Below are positions 54,188-61,327 of a DNA stretch of 64,000 nucleotides, in pieces. Where the stretch lies: positions 62,001-126,000 of the forward strand of contig JAXLTI010000009.1 in assembly GCA_046330135.1 (NCBI GenBank), in the 5' to 3' direction. The DNA comes from CAYYFX01 sp046330135. Lineage in GTDB: Bacteria > ARS69. The notes under the pieces were generated by a model. The model searched no databases, had not been told where the DNA came from, and saw nothing but the letters and a program-made list of their open reading frames with translations. The translations under genes and the position numbers were made by a program. Within the stretch, counting starts at the first letter, position 1. Each line of letters starts with the position of its first letter.

Positions 54188-55435
54188 ATGGCTCGCACCG
54201 TTGCCCGCTCGACGCGCCGCCGCGCCCCCGCCCGCTCCCGGGCCGCGACCAGCCGCCGCACGTCCACCCGCCCGAAATCCGCCGCCCGCGGCACGAAGTC
54301 CCGCGCGCGTCGCGTGGACCTGCTCGTCGGAACGATCAAGGGCGCGTTCATGATCCGGGGGGGCGGCGCCGGCCGGGAGCTCCGGATCGAGGGACCGCAT
54401 TTCCTCGGGAACGAGGTCAACCACGTCGTGGTGGATCCCCGCGACGGCCGCACGATGCTCGCCGCGGCGGTCACGGGGCACCTCGGACCCACGGTCTTCC
54501 GCTCCGTGAACGGCGGGAAGACCTGGGCCGAGGCGAAGCGTCCGCCGGCGTTCCCGAAGGCGGGCGAAGGTCAGAACGCCTTCGCCGTGAAGCGCACCTT
54601 CTTCCTCACGCCGGGCCACGCCTCCGAGCCCGACGTGTGGTGGGCGGGCACCGTCCCGCACGCGGTCTTCCGCTCCGCAGACGGCGGCGTGACGTGGGAT
54701 CTGTGCGAGGGGTTCGATCGCTTCGTCGCCGGCATCCGAGAGCAATACCCGAACTCGCTCGGCGAGACGCCCGGCGGCTTCATCACGCATTCGATCCTCG
54801 TGGACCCGCGGAACGCGTCGCACCTGTACGTCTCGCTCTCCTCGGGCGGCTTCTTCGAGTCCATGGACCGCGGCGAGAGCTGGCGCCCGTTGAACGAGGG
54901 CGTCTCGGTGGTGGACTTCCTGCCCGTGAAGTTCCCCGTGGTCGGCCAGGATCCGCATTGCGCGGTGATGAGCCCGGCGAATCCCGATCGGATCTACCAG
55001 CAGAACCACTGCGGCGTGTATCGCCTGGATCGTCCCGGCGTGAAGTGGGATCGCATCGGGATGAAGCTCCCGACGAAGATCGGCGACATCGGCTTCCCGA
55101 TCGTGGCGCACCCGCGGGATCCGGATACGGTGTGGGTCTTCCCGATGGACGGAACGCAGGTCTGGCCGCGCACGAGCCCGGACGGCAAGCCCGCCACGTT
55201 CGTGAGCCGGAACGGCGGCAAGAGCTGGACGCGCCAGGCGAAGGGCTTCCCGGCGGCGCAGGCGTACTTCACGGTCTTCCGGCAGGCGATGAAGTCCGAC
55301 GCGGCGCCGAACGTGTCGCTGTACCTCGGGACCACCGCGGGCGAGATCTGGCGCGGCCGCGACGAAGGCGAGAGCTGGACGCGCGTCGCGGATCATCTCC
55401 CGCGCATCCTCTCGGTGGAGGTCGTGGAGCGGTGA
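54188..55435 (+). CDS. BNR/Asp-box beta-propeller protein
   Basis: A 415-residue protein. The first about 40 residues are a basic Ala/Arg/Ser/Thr tail with no signal peptide. The rest has five Asp-box motifs: RSVNGGKTW, RSADGGVTW, SMDRGESW, SRNGGKSW and GRDEGESW, as in sialidase-like propellers, but the sialidase catalytic arginines and FRIP are not evident. Such proteins are often called exo-alpha-sialidase by homology; the function here is unknown. CAGGAGGAAGG precedes ATG 54188. It overlaps the MoaD/ThiS-like gene (GTGA). Confidence 0.82.
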   Translation: MARTVARSTRRRAPARSRAATSRRTSTRPKSAARGTKSRARRVDLLVGTIKGAFMIRGGGAGRELRIEGPHFLGNEVNHVVVDPRDGRTMLAAAVTGHLGPTVFRSVNGGKTWAEAKRPPAFPKAGEGQNAFAVKRTFFLTPGHASEPDVWWAGTVPHAVFRSADGGVTWDLCEGFDRFVAGIREQYPNSLGETPGGFITHSILVDPRNASHLYVSLSSGGFFESMDRGESWRPLNEGVSVVDFLPVKFPVVGQDPHCAVMSPANPDRIYQQNHCGVYRLDRPGVKWDRIGMKLPTKIGDIGFPIVAHPRDPDTVWVFPMDGTQVWPRTSPDGKPATFVSRNGGKSWTRQAKGFPAAQAYFTVFRQAMKSDAAPNVSLYLGTTAGEIWRGRDEGESWTRVADHLPRILSVEVVER

Positions 55436-55701
55436 GCGGCGTGACGGTGCACCTGTCCTCGCACGTCCGCGCCTACACGGGCGGGCGGAAGGAAGTCCCG
55501 GCCGACGGGAGCACGCTCGCCGAGATCGTGGACGACCTCGAGACGCGCCACCCGGGCATCCGCTTCCGCCTCATCGACGAGCAGGGCCGCATTCGCACGC
55601 ACATGAACTTCTTCGTGGGCGAGGAGATGACGAGGGACCTGGCTCATCCCGTGCGCCCCGGCGAAGACGTGCACATTCTCGGAGCGCTCAGCGGAGGCTG
55701 A
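55432..55701 (+). CDS. MoaD/ThiS-family ubiquitin-like sulfur carrier
   Basis: An 89-residue protein with a beta-grasp fold: SGVTVHLSSHVRAYTGGR, TLAEIVDDLETRHPGIRFRL and a C-terminus ending VHILGALSGG. The terminal Gly-Gly is the residue pair that is adenylated and thiocarboxylated in MoaD and ThiS. No adenylating enzyme (MoeB/ThiF) and no molybdopterin or thiazole genes are nearby. GTG 55432 overlaps the BNR gene stop, so the two are probably translated together. Confidence 0.85.
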   Translation: MSGVTVHLSSHVRAYTGGRKEVPADGSTLAEIVDDLETRHPGIRFRLIDEQGRIRTHMNFFVGEEMTRDLAHPVRPGEDVHILGALSGG

Positions 55702-55777
55702 GCGAGGTGCGCGTTCTCGGAGGGACGAGCGGAGCCTGAGCGCGAACATCCTCGTGGCGTCGAGCGGAGGGTGAGAT
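55674..55777. repeat. Three imperfect 31-bp units around the end of the MoaD-like gene
   Basis: Units at 55674-55704, 55712-55742 and 55747-55777 align over 31 bp: units 1 and 2 share 25 positions, units 1 and 3 share 22. The first contains the end of the MoaD-like gene and the third includes the ribosome binding region and start of the next gene. Confidence 0.6.
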
Positions 55778-56705
55778 GCCGGCCTCGAAGCGATTCCGCG
55801 CGAAGATCGTGAAGCGCGGATCGAGCGCGCTGGTGGACGTGCCGGAGGCGGTGAGCCGCGCGTTCGCGTCGCAGGCCGTGGGCGGCCGGATCCGGTTCGA
55901 CGGGAAGTTGAACCGCGTCGCGGTGCGCGGGACGCTCATTCCGGCAGGGCAAGGCCGACACGTGCTCTACGTGAACGGCGGCATGCGGAGCGCGGCGGGC
56001 GTGGGCGTCGGGGACACGGTGACCTTCGAGATCCGCGCCGCGGCGGCCGGGACGGTGCGAGCTCCCGCCGACCTCGCCGCCGCGCTCCGCCGCGTGAAGG
56101 GCGCCCGCGCCGCGTGGGACGCGCTGCCGCCCTCGCATCGCCGCGAGCTGCTCCGTTACGTCGACGACGCGCGCACGGAGGCTACCCGAGCGCGCCGTCT
56201 CGAGAAGACGGTCGCGCACGCGCTCGGGAAGCCCGCCGCGCGAGGTCGGTCCACGCCCGCGGTCGTGAAGCGCGACCTCTGGACCTGCCCGCGCTGCGGC
56301 CATCAGTTCGTGAACAGGAACCAGTGGCACGCCTGCCGCCGCGTGGACGTCGACGCCGCGTTCACGGGAAAGCCGCCGTTCATCCGCGCGCTCTTCGACC
56401 GCTTCCGCGGGATGGTGGAGTCGCTCGGGCCGGTGACCCTCGTGCCCTACCACAACCGCGTGGGCTTCATGGTGCGCGTGCGCTTCGCCGGCGCCATCCC
56501 GATGAAGCGCTGGCTCGAAGTCGGCTTCTGGCTCCCCCGGCGCATCGATCATCCGCGCATGTACAAGATCGAGACGCTCTACCCCGACGTGCACATCCAT
56601 CGCCTGCGCGTCACGCGCAAGGACGAGCTGGACGACGAGCTGCTCGAGTGGCTTCGCGAGGCCTACGCCGTGGGCTGTCAGGAGCCCCTCGCCGCCGCGG
56701 TCTGA
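55776..56705 (+). CDS. DUF1905/YdeI-like/DUF5655 fusion protein with a zinc ribbon
   Basis: A 309-residue soluble protein in three parts. DUF1905-like beta domain (1-95: KRFRAKIVKRGSSALVDVP, GRHVLYVNGGM). YdeI/OmdA-like helical part (96-150: AWDALPPSHRRELLRYVDDAR). Then a zinc-ribbon-like CPRCGHQFVNRNQWHAC followed by a DUF5655-like domain (FIRALFDRFRGMVESLGP, FMVRVRFAGAIP, WLEVGFWLPRRID). Two of these domains occur separately in many bacteria. No function is established. Confidence 0.72.
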   Translation: MPASKRFRAKIVKRGSSALVDVPEAVSRAFASQAVGGRIRFDGKLNRVAVRGTLIPAGQGRHVLYVNGGMRSAAGVGVGDTVTFEIRAAAAGTVRAPADLAAALRRVKGARAAWDALPPSHRRELLRYVDDARTEATRARRLEKTVAHALGKPAARGRSTPAVVKRDLWTCPRCGHQFVNRNQWHACRRVDVDAAFTGKPPFIRALFDRFRGMVESLGPVTLVPYHNRVGFMVRVRFAGAIPMKRWLEVGFWLPRRIDHPRMYKIETLYPDVHIHRLRVTRKDELDDELLEWLREAYAVGCQEPLAAAV

Positions 56706-56765
56706 TCACCCGGCGGCCTCGCCACCGTTTCACGATACGGTGACCTGTCAGGGGGCGCGGCACGC

Positions 56766-57140
56766 TCAGTCGATCGACCGAGGAAGCTGCGCCACGAGCT
56801 TCTTCGGGGCGATCGCACGGTAGCTCTCTTCGATCCACTCACGCAGCAGTTCGACCGGCGGCGCGTCGCCTTTCTGGAAGCTCGCGCTGACCCAGTCATG
56901 GTTGCCGAGGCCGTAGCCGGTGGGTCGTGCGAACGGCAACGCCAGCGCGAGATCGGAGGACGCGGGGAGCTTCACGCTGAGCCCGAGACCCTTCCCGTCC
57001 ACGCCGCGGCCGAAGAAGACGAAGATCTTCTTCCCGACCTTCACGACGCACTCGCCCCACGGGTGATCCTCGCGCGCCCCGGGCAAGGACAGCGCGAAGT
57101 CCAGGAGCGCGTTTTCGGCTTTACGAATGGCTCGGCTCAT
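56766..57140 (-). CDS. MmcQ/YjbR family protein
   Basis: A 124-residue protein of the YjbR/CyaY-like family: SLPGAREDHPWGECVVKVG, VFFGRGVDGKGLGLSVKLP, and WVSASFQKGDAPPVELLREWIEESYRAI. The family is often called DNA-binding, on weak evidence. It converges on the DUF5655 fusion gene and is divergent from the CoA ligase, with the 169-bp promoter region between. Confidence 0.85.
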   Translation of the reverse strand: MSRAIRKAENALLDFALSLPGAREDHPWGECVVKVGKKIFVFFGRGVDGKGLGLSVKLPASSDLALALPFARPTGYGLGNHDWVSASFQKGDAPPVELLREWIEESYRAIAPKKLVAQLPRSID

Positions 57141-57156
57141 CGAGGGCTCTCACGTG

Positions 57157-57204
57157 ATTCTCGGGTGGATCTTCGGGTGGACCTTAGGGTGGGTCTCTCG
57201 TGGG
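57157..57204. repeat. Four imperfect 12-bp tandem units upstream of the CoA ligase
   Basis: Units at 57157, 57169, 57181 and 57193 share a TCGGGTGG or TAGGGTGG core. On the plus strand, in frame with the ligase, they would encode repeated [LF]GW tetrapeptides, but they lie upstream of the chosen ligase start. Confidence 0.7.
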
Positions 57205-57271
57205 TGCCGCGCCGGAGCTTCGCGTCGACAGTGTGCGACTCTCGAGTCACCCACTACGACCGCGGCTCACG

Positions 57272-57301
57272 TTGACCGTGCTTTCGCCGCCTACGTATCA
57301 T
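57272..57301 (+). promoter_or_regulatory. Candidate sigma-70 promoter for a leaderless CoA-ligase transcript
   Basis: TTGACC (57272-57277) and TATCAT (57296-57301) with an 18-bp spacer match five of six consensus bases each. The -10 ends 8 nt before the ATG at 57310, and no Shine-Dalgarno sequence precedes that ATG, so transcription should start at or beside the start codon. Confidence 0.6.
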
Positions 57302-57309
57302 GCGGGCCC

Positions 57310-58866
57310 ATGACGTTCAACCCGCCCGAGCGCTTCAACATCGCCGACTACTTCCTGGGTGCCCGCCTCGCGGAAGGCCGCGGCGGCGACGTCGCGATCC
57401 TCACGGACGATGCCACCTTCACGTACCAGGAGGTCGACGCGCTCGCGAACCGCTACGGGAACCTCCTGCGCGACATCGGCGTGAAGCCGGAGCAGCGCGT
57501 GATCCTCGCGCTCCCGGACGGACCGGAGTTCGTGGCCGCGCTGTTCGGGACCCTGCGCGCCGGTGCCGTCGTCGTCCTCGTGAACCCCGAGCTGCCGCGC
57601 GACGCCATCGAGTACTTCTTCGACTATACGCGCGCAGTCACCGCGTTCGTGCCGCACGACGGGGAGAAGGCGTTCTTCGCGGCGGCACCCGGCGCGCCTT
57701 GTCTCGAGGAGATCATGGTCGTGGGCTCGGACGCGCTCGAAGATCGCCTCGGCTACTCCGACGACGCGATGGAGCCCTTCTCCACGCACCGCGACGACCC
57801 CGCGATCTGGCTCTTCTCCGGCGGCACCACCGGTCGCCCGAAGGCCGTCATCCAGACCCATGCGTCCTACGCGAACACCACGGAGTGCTACGGGAAGCAC
57901 ATCCTCGCGCTCCGACCCGGCGACGTCACGCTCGCGGTCCCGAAGCTCTTCTTCGGCTACGCGATGGGCTCGAACCTCTTCTTCCCGTTCGCGGCCGGCG
58001 CCACGTGCGCGCTCTTCCCCGGGCGCGTCACGCCCGAGGTCCTCTTCGAGAAGATCGCGAAGTTCCGCCCCACGCTCCTGATCAACGTGCCCACGATGAT
58101 CCAGAAGATGGTGGCGCACCCCGAGGCCGCGTCGCAGGACCTCTCGTCGCTGCGCATCGCGACCTCGGCGGGCGAAGCGCTGCCCGCGGAGCTGCACCGG
58201 CGCTGGACCGATCTCTGGGGCGTTCCCCTCCTCGACGGGCTCGGCACCGCGGAGATGTGGCACATCTTCCTCTCGAACCGCCCGGACGACGTGAAGCCGG
58301 GCACGCTCGGCAAGGTCGTCCCCGGCTTCGACGTGCGCGTCCGCGACGACGAGGGCAACGATCTGCCGGATGGCGAGACGGGCTGGCTCTGGGTGCGCGG
58401 CGGATCGCGCGCCATCGGCTACTGGCACGACATGGCGAAGACGAAGGCGGCCTTCCGCGGCGAGTGGTACGTCTCGGGCGACATGGTGCGCCGCGACGCG
58501 GAGGGCTACTTCACGTACTGCGGCCGCGACGACGACATGCTGAAGATCTCCGGCAAGTGGCTGGCGCCTGCCGAGGTGGAGAACTGCCTCGTGCAGCACG
58601 AGGCGGTGGAGGAGGCCGCGGTCGTCGGCGCTTCGGACGAGGAGGGGCTCGTGAAGCCCTGGGCGTTCGTCCTCGCGCGCGGCGGACACACGGCCTCCGT
58701 GGACGCGATCCGAGCCTTCGTCCGCGAGCGCCTCGAGCCCTACAAGTGTCCGCGCGAGATCGTGGTCATGGACAGTCTCCCGCGCACGCACCTGGGCAAG
58801 GTCGATCGCGGCAAGCTCCGCGCGGCCGCCGAGGCGAAGCGGGCCTCGGCGCCGCGCGGCGCGTGA
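57310..58866 (+). CDS. Benzoate-CoA ligase family protein, probable 2-aminobenzoate-CoA ligase
   Basis: A 518-residue ATP-dependent acyl-CoA synthetase. The N-terminal half has DDATFTYQEVDALANRYGN; the AMP-binding P-loop is FSGGTTGRPKAV; A5-A8 regions are DGLGTAEMWHIF, GETGWLWVRGGSRAIGYW, GEWYVSGDM and YCGRDDDMLKISGKW; the C-terminal Lys is in THLGKVDRGKLR. The overall pattern is that of benzoate, 4-hydroxybenzoate or 2-aminobenzoate-CoA ligases. With the neighbouring monooxygenase and kynurenine-route genes, anthranilate is the likely substrate. Confidence 0.85.
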   Translation: MTFNPPERFNIADYFLGARLAEGRGGDVAILTDDATFTYQEVDALANRYGNLLRDIGVKPEQRVILALPDGPEFVAALFGTLRAGAVVVLVNPELPRDAIEYFFDYTRAVTAFVPHDGEKAFFAAAPGAPCLEEIMVVGSDALEDRLGYSDDAMEPFSTHRDDPAIWLFSGGTTGRPKAVIQTHASYANTTECYGKHILALRPGDVTLAVPKLFFGYAMGSNLFFPFAAGATCALFPGRVTPEVLFEKIAKFRPTLLINVPTMIQKMVAHPEAASQDLSSLRIATSAGEALPAELHRRWTDLWGVPLLDGLGTAEMWHIFLSNRPDDVKPGTLGKVVPGFDVRVRDDEGNDLPDGETGWLWVRGGSRAIGYWHDMAKTKAAFRGEWYVSGDMVRRDAEGYFTYCGRDDDMLKISGKWLAPAEVENCLVQHEAVEEAAVVGASDEEGLVKPWAFVLARGGHTASVDAIRAFVRERLEPYKCPREIVVMDSLPRTHLGKVDRGKLRAAAEAKRASAPRGA

Positions 58867-59463
58867 CTACGGCGACTCCTTGGGCGTCATCGGGAACTCG
58901 AACATCAGCCCCGCGTTGACCGTGAAGTAGTCGCCCTTCTTGAAGTCGCCGAGCGCGTCGGCGAACTCGTCCAGCTTGTAGTCGATGTAGGTGTAGCGGC
59001 CGTCCACGACCACGCTGAGGCTGGGCACCACCGGCAGGCGCACCCCCGCTCCCGCGTGGTAGCCGAACTTCGTGGCGGTGTGGTCCTCGATCGAGGAGTA
59101 CGCGGGGAAGTCCGCGGTGGTGTGGTACCAGCCCACGCCCGCCACCCCGTAGAGCCACGGAAGGGGCGACAAGACCGCGCCGAGCGTCACGGGCCACGTC
59201 TTGACCGTGAGTCCGCCGCCGAGGTCCTCGCTCCGGTAGTCCACTCCCGCTTCCGCCTGGAGCAGCGGCGGTCCCATGCGCAGGAACGCGCCCTTCATGC
59301 TCGTGTGATCGTCCGTGTTCCGATTGTCCACCCAGGCGCCGCGCACGCCGAGGCCGAGGTCCGCGCGCGCCGCGCCCGCCGCCACCAGGATCACGATGGC
59401 CGCCGCGGCGAGGTCGGTCCACCAGAGCACGAATCGTCTGCGAGATTCCCCGATGTGATTCAT
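58867..59463 (-). CDS. Small outer-membrane beta-barrel protein
   Basis: A 198-residue protein with a signal segment (LAAAAIVILVAAGAARA) cleaved about residue 35. The mature part alternates hydrophobic and polar residues with turns, consistent with an eight-stranded barrel (LGLGVRGAWVDNRN, LLQAEAGVDYRSE, LYGVAGVGWYHTT, LSVVVDGRYTYIDYKL), and ends YFTVNAGLMFEFPM. The final residues (TPKESP) extend beyond the last strand. GAAGGGAGGAACGCC precedes the ATG at 59463. Its likely sigma-54 promoter starts 30 nt upstream. Confidence 0.75.
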   Translation of the reverse strand: MNHIGESRRRFVLWWTDLAAAAIVILVAAGAARADLGLGVRGAWVDNRNTDDHTSMKGAFLRMGPPLLQAEAGVDYRSEDLGGGLTVKTWPVTLGAVLSPLPWLYGVAGVGWYHTTADFPAYSSIEDHTATKFGYHAGAGVRLPVVPSLSVVVDGRYTYIDYKLDEFADALGDFKKGDYFTVNAGLMFEFPMTPKESP

Positions 59464-59492
59464 GGCGTTCCTCCCTTCGAGGGCGTCCACCT

Positions 59493-59509
59493 CGCAGATC
59501 CCGTGCCAG
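59493..59509 (-). promoter_or_regulatory. Sigma-54 promoter of the outer-membrane protein gene
   Basis: CTGGCACGGGATCTGCG on the minus strand matches the consensus YTGGCACGRNNNTTGCW except at two positions in the -12 box, with GG and GC separated by exactly 10 bp. The expected start is near 59482, leaving a leader of about 19 nt that still holds GGGAGG. This is the best promoter match in the window. The rest of the 202-bp gap shows no gene. Confidence 0.75.
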
Positions 59510-59665
59510 GACGCACGCCGGGGACGTAAGTGACGCGAGGCAACCAACCTCCGAGCGGTCGGCAGCACCGTGCAGGGTGCGAATAGGAGTCGCCCCGACC
59601 CGCGCGACCGTGTCGAAAGGAAACGGTGCGCCCGAGGAAGATCGAGAGGCTTCCTGGCGACCGTG

Positions 59666-61327
59666 CTAGTGCAGCGTCGAGTCCTTGAGCCGCGATTCGA
59701 GATCCGAGAGGCGCCGCTGCTCCCCCTCGGAGAGCGTGTCGCGGCCGAGGCGCTGCAGCAGTAACTGCGCCAGCTCGCCGGCGCGCGCCGCGTTCTCGGG
59801 AAGCGCGCGCTCCATGTCGTCCAGGAGGACATCCACGACGATCCCGAGGTTGCGTCGCGTGTTCAGATCGTCGAAGCGACCGCCGAGCGCAGTGTCGAAT
59901 GCCGGGGCGAAGTCGCCGCGCTTCAACGCGAGGAACACGACGTCCTGCCGGACGTCGGAGCGGCCGGGGAACATCGCTAGGATGGAGCGCAACGTGGAGA
60001 GCCCGGGAGCCGAGTCGCCAGGGTCCTCAAGGAAGGTCTCGCCGAGGAGCACGTGCGCCTCGACCAAGTCCTGGCGCTCCCGCAAGACGGCGAGGAGCTG
60101 TTCGCGAGCCTCCGCCAGATCCGCCGGCATCTGCCGCTTCACGCCGACCCGTGCGAAGGACACGCTGCGATTCCGGTAGCGACCTACGAGCGCGCTCCCG
60201 AGGAGGAAGCGCGCGCGGAGGTCGGTCGAGTCCGCGGCGATCGCTCGGCGCAGATGTGTGGCCGCCTGCTCCGAGTCTCCGCCGGCCAGCGCCAGCACAC
60301 CGAGCCCGCGCTCGAGCGCCGGAAGGTCGGGCGCGATCTCGCGCACCTCATCCAAGTGCTGCTGAGCCACCGTGCGGCGTCGCCGCGCGAGATCGGGATC
60401 GCCCGCTCCCACGCTCAGCGCCGTCACCATCTCGGCCAGCGCGTCGAGGAGCACCGGAAGGGAGGCCGGCTGGACCTCCGCGTCGGTTTCCTCCGGCACC
60501 GGCGGCGCCGGGAAATGCAACGGAGAGAGCGTTCCGCGGTTCTCGTATTCGTCCAGGCGCGAGCCAACCTCGGAGGGCGCGAAGCCGAACGAGGAGCGGA
60601 AGGCCTCGCCGTAGTCGGAGCCGTTCTCGAGGTCGGTGAGGAACGTGGCCATGGCGCTCTCGCCGAGCCGCGCGCCGACGATCAGGTAGTGGACCAGAAG
60701 CCAAGCCTGCGCATCGAAGAGGCTCACGCGAGGGTCGTTCACTTCGGGCACGTTGCCCTCGCTCACGCAAACGCGCTCCCAGGGAATGAGCGTGGACTCG
60801 CGCAGCAGGCGGCGCTCCTCTTTCAGCTCGTCCCCCACGACGACGTCGCCGCTCGCGCGATGGTAGGAGGAGTAGAACTCGCCGAGGCCCCTGGCCACCC
60901 ACGCGGGACATTGGGGGTAGGCGTTGCCCAGAGAGCCCATACACTCCATGGTCAGCGCGGACGACACCGAGTTCTCCCATCGCTCCTGGTGGAGCAGCAG
61001 GTAGCTCGTTTCGCCTCCCTGGTGGAACAGCGCGTCCCAGCCGAGAATCTCGTACTCGCGCATGCCGGCGGCGGTCCGAAACAGGAAGATCCGCGTCGTG
61101 TCGCCCGGATCGGACACGGTCAGCGCGCGACCCTCCGCGAAAACGTCGGCGCGGAAGTCGCGAAGGCGGTCGACGATCCGTCCGGTCTCTTTGGAAGACA
61201 GCTCGCTGTAGACGATCAGGCGACCCGCGCGAACGATCTGCCAGGAGCTGCGCGCGTCGGGCATGGCGGGGAGGGCGGACGGGCGGAGCAGCGCGGCGAG
61301 CACGAGAAGCGCTACGACACGAATCAC
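59666..61327 (-). CDS. Secreted TPR-containing protein of unknown function
   Basis: A 553-residue protein starting with GTG 61327, overlapping the kynureninase-like stop (GTGA). The N-terminus has a short hydrophobic segment (VVALLVLAALLRPSALPA). Residues about 30-260 contain SSWQIVRAGRLIVYSEL and ARGLGEFYSSYH, like DUF1570/peptidase-MA proteins, but no HExxH is present. Residues about 290-500 are TPR-like (LERGLGVLALAGGDSEQAATHLRRAIAADSTDLRARFLLG). Its role near a catabolic operon is unclear. Confidence 0.65.
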   Translation of the reverse strand: MIRVVALLVLAALLRPSALPAMPDARSSWQIVRAGRLIVYSELSSKETGRIVDRLRDFRADVFAEGRALTVSDPGDTTRIFLFRTAAGMREYEILGWDALFHQGGETSYLLLHQERWENSVSSALTMECMGSLGNAYPQCPAWVARGLGEFYSSYHRASGDVVVGDELKEERRLLRESTLIPWERVCVSEGNVPEVNDPRVSLFDAQAWLLVHYLIVGARLGESAMATFLTDLENGSDYGEAFRSSFGFAPSEVGSRLDEYENRGTLSPLHFPAPPVPEETDAEVQPASLPVLLDALAEMVTALSVGAGDPDLARRRRTVAQQHLDEVREIAPDLPALERGLGVLALAGGDSEQAATHLRRAIAADSTDLRARFLLGSALVGRYRNRSVSFARVGVKRQMPADLAEAREQLLAVLRERQDLVEAHVLLGETFLEDPGDSAPGLSTLRSILAMFPGRSDVRQDVVFLALKRGDFAPAFDTALGGRFDDLNTRRNLGIVVDVLLDDMERALPENAARAGELAQLLLQRLGRDTLSEGEQRRLSDLESRLKDSTLH

